Source: an uncultured Mycoplasmatota bacterium
GTDB lineage: Bacteria > Bacillota_I > Bacilli_A > Mycoplasmatales > Mycoplasmoidaceae
NCBI GenBank assembly: GCA_949517355.1
Contig: CATDIL010000001.1
Location: forward strand, 62,001 to 126,000
Length of the DNA stretch: 64,000 nucleotides
Direction of reading: 5' to 3'
Each line of letters begins with the position of its first letter. The stretch's first letter is position 1. The notes below the pieces were generated by a model. The model had not been told where the DNA came from and searched no databases. It saw only the letters and a program-made list of their open reading frames with translations. Below, piece by piece: positions 10,435-22,089 of the stretch. The position numbers and the translations under genes were made by a program.

Positions 10435-11299
10435 AAAAGCAATTGTAATCGATGGGAACTCTCTTATATATAGAGTGTTTTATGCTACTTACCAACAATT
10501 AGATTACTATAAAAAAAATAATTTACCACCAGCTAATGCTATTAGATTAGTAGCTAGTATTGTTCTTAAATTATTAAACGAGAATCAATATGACTATGCA
10601 TTATTTGCTCTTGATTCTCATAAGAAAACCTTTAGAACAGAACAATTCGAAGACTATAAAGCTGGACGTAAACCAATGCCAGAAGAGTTACTGAGTCAAT
10701 TAGAAGATATTAAAAATATAGTTTCTGCTATTGGTTTAAATATTGAAGCGATTCCTGGAATAGAAGCAGACGATATTATTGGTAGCTATTGTAAAATAAT
10801 GAATGATTCTGATGTTGATGTTACCATCTTTACTTCAGATCGTGATATGCTTCAATTAGTTAGCCCTAAAACATCTGTTTCATTTTTCGTAAAAGGAATA
10901 TCTGTTAGAGATTTATATACAGAACAAAACTTTTGTGAAAAGTTTATGGGATTAAAACCCTGTCAAATTCCTGACTTTAAAGGAATTTCTGGAGACTCTT
11001 CTGATAACTTAACAGGTGTTAAAGGTATTGGGCCTAAAACTGCTGTTAGTCTTTTACAAAAATATGGATCATTAGATGACATCTACAATCATATAAACGA
11101 ACTTAATGAAACGCAAGCTAAAAAATTTAACGAATGTAAAGATCATGCTAAACTTTGCAAAAGTTTAGCTACTATTCGTTTAGACGTTTTAAACAATAGA
11201 TCAATAAATGAATTTTTAACAAAAAACTTTAATGTAGATGAGTTTGAAAAAATAATAACTTATTACAAACTTGATTCTTTAAGGAACTTATTAAAATAA
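10427..11299 (+). CDS. 5'-3' exonuclease (PolA N-terminal-domain type)
   Basis: A 290-residue standalone flap/5'-3' exonuclease corresponding to the N-terminal domain of DNA polymerase I; no polymerase domain follows. Motifs are the N-terminal IDGNSLIYRVFYA, FRTEQFEDYKAGRK, the metal-binding IEADDIIGSY and TSDRDMLQLV. The helical SGDSSDNLTGVKGIGPKTA is the H3TH DNA-binding motif. It would remove RNA primers and process Okazaki fragments. The 8-bp overlap with dnaE suggests coupled translation. Confidence 0.93.
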   Translation: MSKKAIVIDGNSLIYRVFYATYQQLDYYKKNNLPPANAIRLVASIVLKLLNENQYDYALFALDSHKKTFRTEQFEDYKAGRKPMPEELLSQLEDIKNIVSAIGLNIEAIPGIEADDIIGSYCKIMNDSDVDVTIFTSDRDMLQLVSPKTSVSFFVKGISVRDLYTEQNFCEKFMGLKPCQIPDFKGISGDSSDNLTGVKGIGPKTAVSLLQKYGSLDDIYNHINELNETQAKKFNECKDHAKLCKSLATIRLDVLNNRSINEFLTKNFNVDEFEKIITYYKLDSLRNLLK

Positions 11300-11325
11300 T
11301 TTGTTCCAATATATAATAAATATAT

Positions 11326-11886
11326 ATGGTAAAAATTGGTATTATTGTAGCAAATGGTACAGAAGACTCAGAGTTAGTTGTCCCTGTAGACATTTGAAAT
11401 CGTGCTGGAATAATTACTAAAATTATTTCAATTCACAAGAAGAAAAACGTTCTTCTTGCAAACGGTATTAAAGTTTCATGTCATGAAACTTTAGATGTTG
11501 AAAACTTAAGTAAATATAATGCAATATATTTACCAGGTGGTACAAAAGGTGTTGAACAATTATCATCAACTAATACCCCTAGGTTAATTAATTTCTTAAA
11601 AGGCAACACAAACAGCAATGTATGATTCTTATCTATTTGTGCTGCTACAAGCATATATGGAAAGTTAGGAATGCTAAAAGGTGTTAAAGCAACTTGTTAT
11701 CCAGGTTATGAATCTAGTTTCAGATCTTCTTATGTTAAACAACCAGTAGTTGTTTCAAAACACTTTATCACTGCTAATGGCCCTGGTAACGTTTTTGATT
11801 TTGCCTTTAAAGTTGTTGAAAAATTAGTAAGCCCTGCTATGGCTAAAAAAGTAGCAAATGATATGTTATACAAAGGAAATAAATAG
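11326..11886 (+). CDS. DJ-1/PfpI family protein
   Basis: A 186-residue single-domain protein with two UGA Trp codons. The nucleophile-elbow cysteine is in FLSICAATSIYG, and YLPGGTKGVEQL is the preceding conserved loop. ITANGPGNVFDFAFKVVEKL is the C-terminal family signature. The ATG lies in an AT-rich leader 26 bp after the exonuclease stop. Members act as deglycase/chaperone-like or stress proteins; the exact activity cannot be told from sequence. Confidence 0.85.
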
Positions 11887-11888
11887 TT

Positions 11889-12185
11889 ATGAATTTTACA
11901 ATTAGATGAAAAGACTGCAAAAAAAGTGATGCAATTGCAAACCACTTACAAAATAAAATGGATAACTTCCAAGATTTTCATTTTGTAGAAGATGATGGTA
12001 AGGTAGAAATCGTTTATTATGCAAAGCAAAATAAATATACCTGTAGAATGAATGTTCATGTTAAAACTAAAGGTATCATTAGAGCAGAAGCTAATGCTTA
12101 TGATGTAATCACATCAATTAATGATTGTGCCAATAAAATTACTGATCAGTTGAGACGTGTAAAAACACAATTCAAAGATAGATAA
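11889..12185 (+). CDS. hpf: Ribosome hibernation/HPF-RaiA family protein, short form
   Basis: A 98-residue S30AE-domain protein beginning MNFTIRWKDCKKSDAIANHL (one UGA Trp). The rest fits the beta-alpha-beta-beta-beta-alpha fold, with DGKVEIVYYAKQNKYTCRM, an acidic RAEANAYDVITSINDC and the C-terminal helix ANKITDQLRRVKTQ. It lacks the C-terminal dimerisation domain of long HPF, so it resembles E. coli YfiA or short HPF. It begins 2 bp after the DJ-1 stop and is followed by a strong hairpin terminator. Confidence 0.85.
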
Positions 12186-12211
12186 AAAATACACCGAGCG
12201 GTGTATTTTTA
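12184..12211 (+). terminator. Rho-independent terminator after hpf
   Basis: The stem AATACACC/GGTGTATT with a GAGC loop is followed by a T-rich tract. Because the stem is flanked by A on one side and T on the other, it could also serve rpmB, which ends 4 bp away on the other strand. Confidence 0.85.
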
Positions 12212-12214
12212 TTT

Positions 12215-12409
12215 TTATGCTAATTTGTTATTTTTTCTTAATGTTTTTAAAGTTCTAGCAGAAACTCTTACTTTTTTAGTTTTACCATTTTCTTTAATGG
12301 TAACTGTTTGAAGATTTAATCCTCACTGTCTACGTGAATGATTTAATGCGTGGCTTCTTGTATTACCACTCATTGCTTTTTTACCAGTTATTTGATCTTT
12401 TCTACTCAT
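12215..12409 (-). CDS. rpmB: 50S ribosomal protein L28
   Basis: A 64-residue basic ribosomal protein. It carries the L28 pattern: N-terminal DQITGKKAMSGNTRSHA, then NHSRRQWGLNLQTV (Trp is UGA) and C-terminal VRVSARTLKTLRKNNKLA. The SHALN-x-S-x-R and RVSAR-x-L-(K/R)-x-L motifs are diagnostic. It stands alone, with pgi starting a separate unit upstream on the same strand. Confidence 0.92.
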
Positions 12410-12440
12410 AATCTTTTTGATTGTTATTTTATTATATTAA

Positions 12441-13724
12441 TTATTTTCTTTTTAATAAAGAAAACATATTAGTCTTATATGCTTCTACACCCGGTTGGTC
12501 AAATGGATTAATCTTTAATAAATAACCACTCATCATAGCTGCACGACACAATCAAATATACAAATATCCATAGTGGTAAGAATCACATCTAGTAATGTGA
12601 ATAATTAAATTATTTGTTTTACCATTTTTAGTGTGAGCTAAAACTGTCCCTTTAAACGCTTGTTCATTAATGTAATTTAATGTCTTCTTGTCTAAATATT
12701 TTAAACCATCAGTATTATCATTAATTGATAATTTGAAATCTTTTCTAGGTTCATCTACTCATAGAGTAGTTTCACAGAAATTTCTAGTTCCTTGTTGCAA
12801 GTATTGACCTAATGCATGCAAATCAGTAGTAAATAAACTAACAGTTGGATACATTGCCTTGTGAGATTTACCTTCTGATTCACCAAATAATTGTTTTCAT
12901 TGTTCTCCAATCATTGTTAATGATGGATCATAAACAATAAAGTTTTCAATTTGTAATTTTTTAACAACATGAAAATAATGTCTATAACATGCATATAAAA
13001 AAGCTGAATTTGATTTTAAAGAGAATGTTTTTGTATCATCCAAAGCTTTCTTGGCACCCTTTAACACTTCTAATGGATCTAATCCTGCCAACACCATCGG
13101 AAACATACCAACTGGAGTTAATGTTGAATAACGTCCACCAATATCATCAGGAATATAGAACATTGTTCATTTATTAGCTTTAGCTAATTTATGAAGTGTT
13201 CCTGAACAACTATCAGTTATTGCAACAATCATTTTCTGACAATATTCTTTGCCAAAATTTTTACACATTATTTCTTTAAAGATTCTAAATGTTACAGCAG
13301 GCTCTATTGTTGTGCCTGATTTAGAAATGACAATAATAGAAAATTTATTCTTTCCAATCTTCTTGATTACATCATATATGTAAGAAGAAGACATATTGTG
13401 AATGTAAATAAATTTATGATGACCAAAGCCAATTGATCCTTGAACCATTTCAATTGCTGCTCTTACACCTAGATAGCTTCCACCAATACCAATAACTAAA
13501 ACATACTTAAGATTTTGTTTTTTTCATTGTTGAGCTTTTTTCTTCATTGCTAACAATTGTTGATTACTATAGTAATCAATAATGTTTACTCATCCTAATT
13601 TTTCAAGACCTGGCAATGTACTAGACATCATTTGTCTTTGAATCTTATCAACTTCTTTTTGGTATTTTTTTTGAATTGCTGATTCACTAATTTGAATAGC
13701 ATTAGATGTAACAAACTTTAGCAT
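12441..13724 (-). CDS. pgi: Glucose-6-phosphate isomerase
   Basis: A 427-residue cytoplasmic glycolytic enzyme interconverting glucose-6-phosphate and fructose-6-phosphate. Sugar-phosphate-binding SIS motifs are [14 protein letters not shown] and [12 protein letters not shown]. Further signatures are [30 protein letters not shown] and the C-terminal [10 protein letters not shown] with its catalytic Lys. The length agrees with the short Gram-positive form. It lies 28 bp downstream of prkC, with which it may be co-transcribed. Confidence 0.95.
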
Positions 13725-13752
13725 AATTCCTAATATTTAAAATTATATACTA

Positions 13753-14937
13753 TTAATAAATCACTTTGATTACTACAGTAATGATTATTATTACCAAAGC
13801 TAATAATAATATCACAAAAATAAATCATCATTTTTGGTAAAATTTTTCATGTTGACGTTGTTTGCTTGTATCAAAAATATTTTTAATTTGAAACGTTCTA
13901 TCTTTACTTGGTTTTAACAATTTTTCATTAATACTTGTGGTATTAGATACATTTTTTAAATCATTAATAATTTCTTGAACAGAATGGTAACGGTATTTAA
14001 TATCTTCAGGCTTAGATGCAATACATCTAAAGATGATATTTTCAATTGCCGGAGTGATATTAGGGTTAATATCACTCATAATTGGCATATCAAATTTAAG
14101 AGGCAATTTAATTACTTCTATTGAACTATAGTTGCTTGAAAAAAATGGTTTTTTACCAATTAACATTTCATAAAAGATAATTCCTAAAGAGAAAAAATCA
14201 AATTGTTCAGAGATAAAATTATTAGTATTTTTATCATTTGATCTTGCCATCTTGAATACATCAGGAGAAATATATGGATAAGTTCCATATAAAGTTGCCT
14301 CGTTTGTTAAAACTTTATTTTCATCATTGTTAGTAAATTCAATCACTGATGAAATACCAAAATCAATAATTTTAACTTGTCTTAAATCATGAGACAATAA
14401 AATGTTTTCAGGTTTTAAATCACGATGAATAATCTTGTGTTTAAATGAATGAAGTTCTTTAATAGCTATTAAAACTTTTTCAAAAATAAATGTAGCTTCT
14501 TTAACACTTAAGTAGCCATGTTTGTTTAAATGGTCTCTTAATGAAATACCATCTACATATTCCATAACAATAATGATAGTATTATCATTGTTAATTTTTT
14601 CTACTTGGAACGTTCTAACAATATTATTTAAGTTGTTAACTCTCTTAGTAGTTACGCATTCATCAAGAAACTTAATTCATTCGCCATCAGAAATTGAAGG
14701 GTTTCTTGTAACAACTTTAATTGCTACATATTTATTTTGTAAAGCAAAATAATCATTCTTGTCAACAAAAGTGTCTTCGGCTTTATAAATTATTGAATTC
14801 ATGCCTCCACGAGCTATTTCATCAATAATTTTGTATTGACCTAAAACAATGTTCCCCTTTGTAAATATGGGAAGTTCTATTGGTTTTTGTTTTATCTCTA
14901 CAGTTTTTTCCTCTTGACTCTTAATTTTTTCTGACAT
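13753..14937 (-). CDS. prkC: Ser/Thr protein kinase, PrkC-like, with C-terminal membrane anchor
   Basis: A 394-residue Hanks-type kinase. The Gly-rich loop is EIARGGMNSIIYKAED and the ATP-binding Lys is in KYVAIKVV. The catalytic loop HRDLKPENIL holds Asp at about 173, the metal-binding motif is DFGIS, and SLGIIFYEMLIGKKP lies in subdomain IX. After residue 300 there is a short linker, then a single hydrophobic segment (about 373-394, beginning WWFIFVILLLALVIII) that runs to the end. The protein is therefore tail-anchored and has no extracellular PASTA domains. I prefer the ATG at 14937, 4 bp after prpC, to the upstream one at 14955. Confidence 0.92.
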
Positions 14938-14941
14938 TGTT

Positions 14942-15709
14942 TTATAAGATTTCAATAACTATAGAAGTTAAATTATCATTACTATGATTTTCTAAAGCTT
15001 TTCTAATTAATGCAGTAGATGTGGCATAAAATGGTTTATCACGATTCTTATTGATGTAATCATCAATGTAAGGCATATCAATGTAGTTATAAACTCCATC
15101 TGATCCTAAGAAAATTAAATCACCATGATTTAATTTAAAGTTAAACTTATCATAGTCTAATGGACAATTAGTATTTGAATCTACATATTTTGTTAATGCT
15201 AAGAAACTATCTTTATATTTAACAAACATTTCTTGAGGGGCATTTGATGAAACTAAATAATTGTATAGATTATGATCTTTAGTAATTTGTCTTCATTTAA
15301 AGTTAGTAATATCAAATCTGTATAAACGAGAATCCCCTAGGTTAAAACAAGTTGCTCTTCCATCTTTTTGAATAAAGATACAAACAAAAGTTGTAGTAAT
15401 TTTTTTGTTATTTAATTTTGCTTTGCAATATGCTGCAAGTTTTTTTCTAGCATTTACAATGTTTCTCGAAATTCATATAGATGGGTTAACAATGTGACGT
15501 CTTTTTTTAAATTTATTTTTAAAATAATCAACAATCATGTTAGAAGCTATCTGGCTATCTGACTGTGAACCAATACCGTCACAAACTATACCAAAACATT
15601 GGTCTGTAGCATTAACTCCAACAAAGCCAGCATCTTCATTGTGATCTCTTAAGCCTTTTGCTGTTGCAAAAGAATAATTAAATTTATTTTCTCTATTTTC
15701 CTTTTTCAT
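14942..15709 (-). CDS. prpC: PP2C-type protein phosphatase
   Basis: A 255-residue Ser/Thr phosphatase that would reverse PrkC phosphorylation. PP2C metal and phosphate motifs are AKGLRDHNEDAGFVG, GIVCDGIGSQSDSQIAS, CFNLGDSRLYR, LIFLGSDGVYNYID and the C-terminal HSNDNLTSIVIEI. The usual DGxGG reads DGIGS. I chose the ATG at 15709, which overlaps the rlmN stop by 17 bp; a start at 15742 would overlap more. It is directly followed by prkC, the common phosphatase-kinase pair. Confidence 0.93.
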
Positions 15710-16742
15710 AGTTAGCTCTGAGTTGTCCACAAGCCGCTGCAATTTTAGAACCGCGCTCTAAACGAATGGTTGCAATTATATTGCTATCATTTAAAACTTT
15801 AGAAAATACATCAATGTTTTTGCTAGTTTTAAACTCGTTTTCAACTACATTATTATATCTTATTAGGTTAACATAACAATAAATAGGGTTTAACAACTTT
15901 ATAAGTTGTTTAGCATTTTCTGTTGAATCATTTAAGTCTTTAAGCATGATGTATTCAATCCCAATTCTATTCTGTGTAATCTTTTGATATTTAACTAATG
16001 AGTCAATTAGTTTTTCTAAAGGATATGCTTGATTCACTGGCATTATTTTATTTCTTATTTCATTTGTTGGTGCATGTAATGAAATTGCTAAATTCATTTG
16101 AGGAAAGTCTTGACCAAATTTTACAATTTTATCAATTAACCCACAAGTAGACACAGTAATGTGTCTAGAACCTAATCCAATTCCAAAAGGAGAATTTAGA
16201 ATTTGTAAAAACGATTTTAAGTTATCATAATTATCAAATGGTTCACCAATACCCATGACTACTAAGTTAGAAATTCTTGAATTTTTATTTTCTTTTAAAT
16301 ATCTATTAACAGTAATAACTTGTAATACAAGTTCGTCTACATTTAATCCCCTAACTTTTTTTAATAAACCAGATGCACAAAATTTACATCCCATGTTACA
16401 ACCAATTTGACTTGATACGCAAATTGAGTAACCATAGTCAAATTTCATTAATACAGTTTCAATAGTTCTATCATCTTCTAATTTAAATAAAAATTTAGTT
16501 GTTTCATCTATAGGATCAATTTGTTTTGTAACTTCAATTAATTTATTAAACCTAAAATTCTTTTTTAAAACTTCAATTGATGATTTTGCAATATTTGACA
16601 TTGCATCAAAATTATCAACATTTTGTTGATAAATTCATTGAAAGATCTGTTTTGCATTAAATTTCTTTAAGCCTAATGAAATGACTTTTTCCTCTAATTG
16701 TTCAAGAGAATATGAATATATTGATGTTCTATTTTCTTGCAT
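15693..16742 (-). CDS. rlmN: 23S rRNA A2503/tRNA A37 C2-methyltransferase (radical SAM)
   Basis: A 349-residue enzyme. The radical SAM cluster motif is GCNMGCKFCASG (C-x3-C-x2-C). The SAM-binding VVMGIGEPFDNYDNL is clear, and SLHAPTNEIRNKIMPVN and GIEYIMLKDLNDS are family signatures. The C-terminal catalytic region ends ERGSKIAAACGQLRA with the reactive Cys. The N-terminal helical domain starts at the ATG at 16742 and includes a UGA Trp. It overlaps gmk by 14 bp and prpC by 17 bp. Confidence 0.94.
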
Positions 16743-17322
16743 TGTTGAATGATCTTACAAAAATTTCTTTAATTTTTTTAGTAGCATCTTTTGGATTAGA
16801 ACCATTGACTACACAATAATCATATTTATCTTTAAGAGATAATTCTCATTCAGCTTGTTTAATTCTTTTTTCAATTTTAGCTTTTGTTTCAGTTGCTCTT
16901 CCTAATAATCTAGATTTTAATGTCTCAATAGATTGAGGAGCGATAAAAATAGATAAGAATTTATGATCATTTTGTTTTTTTATGTAATCCATAATAAGTA
17001 ATGCACCTTGTGGTTCAATTTCTAACAATACATTCTTACCTTGGTTTCTTAGATCGTTAACATATTTTTTAGGAGTACCATAATAGTTATCAACATAAGT
17101 TGCATATTCCAACAAGTTATCATTTTTGATTTCTTGTTTAAATTGTTCTTTAGTTAGAAAGAAGTAATCTTTTCCATTAATTTCTCCTTCACGTTTTTCT
17201 CGTGTAGTCATAGAAATTGAATAGGTAAGGTTAAGTTCAGAGTCATTTAATAGAGGTGTAAGAACCGTTCTCTTCCCAACTCCACTAGGTCCACTAATTA
17301 CAATTAAAAAACCCTTTTTCAT
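16729..17322 (-). CDS. gmk: Guanylate kinase
   Basis: A 197-residue kinase phosphorylating GMP to GDP. The P-loop is ISGPSGVGKRTVL; an Arg stands where relatives usually have Gly or Ser. GMP-binding residues lie in YSISMTTREKREGEINGKDY and LLEYATYVDNYYGTP. The lid region includes LLGRATETKAKIEKRI. The C terminus was extended through a UGA Trp to TAG at 16729, overlapping rlmN. It heads the gmk-rlmN-prpC-prkC cluster. Confidence 0.94.
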
Positions 17323-17334
17323 AATATTATTATA

Positions 17335-18981
17335 TTACCCTATACGAATGTCTTCTACTGGATAAGACGAAGCGTTGCCCTTTGGGTTTCTTCTTGTTCA
17401 TGACAATAACGTAGAAGAAACACCTAATTGTCCAACAAACATTAGAATGATCAAAAGTATTTGACCAAGAGGAGTAATTTGAGAAGTAATACCAACAGAT
17501 AAACCTACGGTACCAAATGCACTAGTTGCTTCATAAAATACACTTAATAATTGGAATTGTGGTAAATCATCTTGACCGTATTGAGTGTATGTGATTAACA
17601 AAGTAACTAAAGTTACTAAGATGATTGATGCACAGAAAACAATTAAAGAATCTTTAACTTTTGTTGTTGGAATAGTTCGTTTATACATTGAGACCCTATT
17701 TTTACCAATTATTTTATTGAAAATTGCTACAGCAACAATTACTAAAGTAGTAGTACGAATTCCTCCAGCTGTAGAAGATGGTGAACCACCAATGAACATT
17801 AATAAACAATTAGTCCATTTAGCACCTGCACATAATAAGTTATGATCAAGTGTTGAAAAACCTGCAGATCGTGTAGTCATTACATTAAAGAAAATACAGA
17901 AAGTTTTATTTCATCCTTCTGCTTTTCCAAATTCATGATAAATATTTGAATCAGTAAATATTGAGTATTCATCTGTATTAAGCTTTGCGTCTATACCTTC
18001 AAAACCAAATGCAAGAATTAAACCAATAATGGCGATTATAAAATAAGAAGAAAGCGCAACTTTAGTGAATAAAGAAGTCCTTGTTTTTATTCCTTTTTTA
18101 GCATTTTTTCTTTTTTCCATTACATCAAAGATAACAGGATAGCCAATACCTCCAATAACAATTTCAATAACAATGAATAATTGAAATATTGTATTTCAAT
18201 CGTTTCTATATGAAGCTAATGAGGAAGTACCTTGAAAAATGTCAAATCCCGCATTATTAATTGCAGAAATAGAGGTAAAAATACCAATTCATAAACATTG
18301 ACCATAATTATGATAACAATGTAACAATGTAGTTGTATCATGTGTTGGTCTTAAATCATCACTCCCACTAATGAAACTTGCTTGTTCATACGCTGGAACA
18401 GCATACATTCAAACTGAATAAATTAAACCAAAAATTAATTCACTAATAAGAATGAAACCAACAGCTTTCTTGACCATTTTAAATGAATTACCAAGTTTCT
18501 CATTTCCACGTTCAGATTGGACCATCACCATCTGCTTCAAACTTACATCGTTAGTTTTCTTGAAGAAATTTCATATCAAAAAGAAAATCGAAATAACACC
18601 AATACCACCAAGTTGTATTAAAAATAACAAAATTACTTGTCCTACAACTGTAAATGTTTTAGATATTACAGCAGGAGTCAATCCAGTATCACTAAATCCA
18701 CTGCACGCAATGAATAAAGCATCTCAAAATGTATATGCTCTTGAAAATTTTTCATTCATTGGATCTAAATAAACAATGTATTTTCCATCGGTCAAGCTAA
18801 ATGGACAATACAAAAGAGAAGCACCAAGCAAGATTAGAATTAGATAAATTCTAAACATTCTTTGCGCAATAGTTTTACCAAAAATTATTCTAAAAATTCT
18901 AGAATGAATTGTATGACGTTTGTTTTTTGCAAAGTCTTTTATATTAGGTTCATTTGACTTTGGTTCTTTTTTGGTTGGCAT
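17335..18981 (-). CDS. ktrB: K+ uptake channel subunit KtrB/TrkH
   Basis: A 548-residue membrane protein with the four membrane-pore-membrane repeats of the Trk/Ktr/HKT family. The four pore loops are visible as GFSDTGLTP, INNAGFDIF, RSAGFST and FGTVGLSVGI, each with the filter glycine. A basic, cytoplasmic N terminus of about 45 residues precedes the first helix. It works with a cytoplasmic RCK subunit, here ktrA, which is transcribed divergently from 74 bp away. Several Trp residues are UGA. Confidence 0.93.
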
Positions 18982-19054
18982 TATTTCAATAATATATTTA
19001 TTATATATTTCAAGCCAACATTAAAATATAATAAATTAGTATTACTTAAAATTT

Positions 19055-19738
19055 ATGAGTCAGAAAAAAAGTTATTGTGTAATTGGTCTTGGCCGTTTTG
19101 GTTATCAAGTTGCTACTAAACTAAACGAAGGTGGAAAAGACGTTATTGTTATAGATAAGAATGAAGAAAAAATTGAAAAAGCATCAAAGATTTTTGATAT
19201 TGCTTTTAAAGCCGATGCTACCGATATCAACTCGTTAGTTGAAATTGGTATTCAAAATGTAAGAACAATTATTGTTGGTGTTACAAGCATTGAAGAATCA
19301 ATCATGGTGTGTGCAAACTTGCGTGAAATTGGTGTTAAGGATATTATTGCTAAAGCAAATAATGATATTCATAAACGTGTTTTAAAAACTATGGGTATTG
19401 CAAGAATTGTTGTTCCTGATATTGAAATTGCAAATAGAATTGCTGTTCAAGCTTTATATAACATTGGCATTGACATTTTCTCAATAGGTGATGGATTCTC
19501 ATGAGTTAAAGGTGTTGTAAACAATGAAGCTGTTGTTAACAAAACTTTAGAAAAACTTGATCTTAGAGTTAAGTATGATGCAACTGTTATTATGGTACAA
19601 CGTTCTGGAAAAACTATTTTTCCACCAGCTAAAGATACATCTTTAATGATTGGTGATGTAGTTACAATCATGTGTCGTAACGAAAAGATTAAATCTGTAG
19701 TTAAATTACTTAACGTTGAAGACATTGATAATGACTAA
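19055..19738 (+). CDS. ktrA: K+ uptake regulatory RCK subunit KtrA/KtrC
   Basis: A 227-residue cytoplasmic protein. Residues 1-135 are an RCK_N (Rossmann) domain with the nucleotide-binding VIGLGRFGYQVATKL and the strand-end Asp in VIVIDKNEEKI. Residues 140-227 form the RCK_C domain, the part that binds c-di-AMP in Gram-positive KtrA/C. It gates KtrB. The gene overlaps rpe by 8 bp. Confidence 0.93.
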
Positions 19739-20390
19739 AATTTTAGAACCATCTTTACTTTCATTCGATTTTAAAAATATGCAATCTAACCTCTATGAGG
19801 TTAAACAATTAGGCATTTCACAAATCCATTATGATGTGATGGATAATAAATTTGTTCCAAATACAGCTTTTGATACTGAATGATTAGATTTATTACATCA
19901 AAACGGATTTGATATCTCAATTCATTTTATGGTTGAACAACCAAGAGAATGAATAAAAAGATTTATCTCTTTTAAAGGAATAAAAGCTATTACATTTCAT
20001 CCTGAACCAATTAATGAAAAAGAGACTCTTGATCTTTTAAAATTTATTAGAAATAATAAAATCTTAGCAGGCATTGCTCTTAAACCTGATACTAACATTT
20101 TTGAATATCAAGACGTTTTAAAAGAATGTAATTTAGTTACAGTTATGGGAGTACAACCTGGTTTTGGTGGACAAAAATTTATGCCAATTACTATTGACAA
20201 TTTAAAAATATTTAGTGAAATAAAAAATAAATTAAATCCAAAATTAATTATTCAATTGGATGGTGGTGTAAATTTTGATGTATTAAAAGAAACTTACCAT
20301 TATGTTGATTGGTTCGTTTCTGGCTCTTTTTTAATGAAATATAACGGAAACAAAAAAGATATTATTGATTATTTTAAAAATTTAAAATAA
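19731..20390 (+). CDS. rpe: Ribulose-phosphate 3-epimerase
   Basis: A 219-residue TIM-barrel enzyme interconverting ribulose-5-phosphate and xylulose-5-phosphate. Motifs are PSLLSFDF at the N terminus, HYDVMDNKFVPN (metal-binding His and catalytic Asp), ISIHFMVEQP, VMGVQPGFGGQKF and IQLDGGVNFD. The last Gly-Ser phosphate-binding segment is FVSGSFL. Three Trp residues are UGA. It overlaps ktrA by 8 bp. Confidence 0.93.
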
Positions 20391-20391
20391 T

Positions 20392-22089
20392 TTATCCAAC
20401 TACTCAACCTGATGGTAATCCTTTAGTTTTTAAATGTGCAAGTAACTGTGCACTAGTAATAGAAGAATTACCAGTAACTTTAACAGTTCCTGTCGCTCCT
20501 ACTTTATTAAAAGGAACATCAGTAATATTAGGTAAACTTGTTAAATTGTTTCAAACAATTTGCTTTATAGGTACCGCTCCTACTGTAGTAATAAAATTTG
20601 TAGTTATTGTTTGTAATGTTCCTGGAAGAACAATAGTTTGTATTTGCGATTTATGTAAAAAATTTTCAAATACAGAACCATCTGTTTGTTCAATTCCACA
20701 AAACCTTGTAAAAGCAGTTTCGCTTAAATCTAAAGTTTGAACAGCTGTATTTTCAAAATTAAATGTGTAATTATAATTTTTTGAAAGATTTCTACATCCA
20801 GAAAAATTAATATTTTTAAGTGATGTGAAATTTTTAAAACAATAACCACTTAAATATGAAAGTTGGCTACATCCAGAAAAATCTATATTTTCTATATATG
20901 TTGGACATTTTGAACTTCCAATAGTTGAAAAATCAAACGCTTGTTGAGCAATACCAGTTACAGTATTTGGAATCTTTATTGTATCATATCCTTTATTTGC
21001 ATAAAAATCTTTATTTTCTAAAAATTCATTTTTAAATCCCTTTAATTCGTTATTTTCAATTCTAAGAAGTTCAGTTGGTAAGGCATTATCTACAGTAAAT
21101 GTAAAATGTTTAGTTGTACTAGTACCATATTTTTTACTAGTTGCCTTAACATCAAATGAATAGTTACCAATTGTAGTCAATTGATTTCAACTAAATTTTA
21201 AGGTATCAGTATTAAGAGAAACCATTCCATCAGATGTATCATTAATAATTTCTCATTCAACTGATTGATCAGGGGTATTTGAATCAATTATTGAAGCAGA
21301 TAAAGCTTTGGTAGTTGTACCAGCAATATTGTAATATGTAGGAAGATCTGTTGAATCATTTCATGTAATTTCAATAGTTGGTACTGATACATTTAAAGTA
21401 AATGTATAACTATCACTTTTAGAAGAATCTTGATTAGAAGTTGCTTTTAACGTTAATTCATGACTACCTGCCTGATTAGAATCCATTGCTTGTCAAGAAA
21501 TTTGATGAGTGTCTTCATTAAAAGTAATTTTATTACTAACAGTATCGCCAGTCAGTGATCAAGTAACATCTTGGCTAGTTTGATCAGCAGGTTTTACTAT
21601 AGATTCAAAAGTAAATGGATTGCCATCTTGACCTGTAATATAACCAACAGTATTGTTGTATGTAGAATATGTAGTTTGACTCGGATGAACAATCTCAACA
21701 CTTTCTACTAAAGTGTATGTAAAGTTGAATTTTAATTCGATTATGTTTGAACTTTTAGTTTTATCTTTTGAATGAAAAGCTTGAACTTGCAATAAAACTT
21801 CTTTAGGTTGATTAACAGGTTTAACAGTTAATGAACCATCAGGATTCACATCGATATCTTGTGTGTCAGAGATTTTTTTAAAAATAACACTAGAACTTTT
21901 TAAACCAGAAACCTTTCAAGAAGAATCAATTGTTTTTTGTTGATTAACTAGTAAGTTAATTGTTGTTTCACTAGTTCATTCTATTGAAAAACTTTGCGAA
22001 AATGAACACGATGAAGTTAAAGGAATAGTTGTAGTTATTAAACAAGTTGCGCTTAATATTGCAAATATTTTTAATGCTTTTTTTAACAT
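20392..22089 (-). CDS. Surface lipoprotein with BspA-like leucine-rich repeats
   Basis: A 565-residue lipoprotein. The signal peptide ends at lipobox LTSSC with Cys28. Residues about 40-330 hold three or four successive Ig/cadherin-like segments with repeated ITWN..., DKTKSSN/DSSKSDS and SYTFTLNVSVP patterns. Residues 350-540 are treponemal BspA-type LRRs, with IKIPNTVTGIAQQAF, NIDFSGCSQLSYLSGYCF, NINFSGCRNLSKN and TLDLSETAF. It ends TAA next to the rpe stop, facing it. Such proteins are host- or surface-binding adhesins in other bacteria; the role here is inferred. Confidence 0.85.

Noticed and set aside
15710-15742. Upstream prpC start at 15742
   Set aside because: It would overlap rlmN by 50 bp, is not an ATG with a ribosome binding site, and the PP2C domain needs no such extension.
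18975-19018. GTTGGC...GCCAAC inverted repeat between ktrB and ktrA as an operator
   Set aside because: Only six bases per arm, about 35 bp apart, with one arm in the ktrB coding start; too weak to call.
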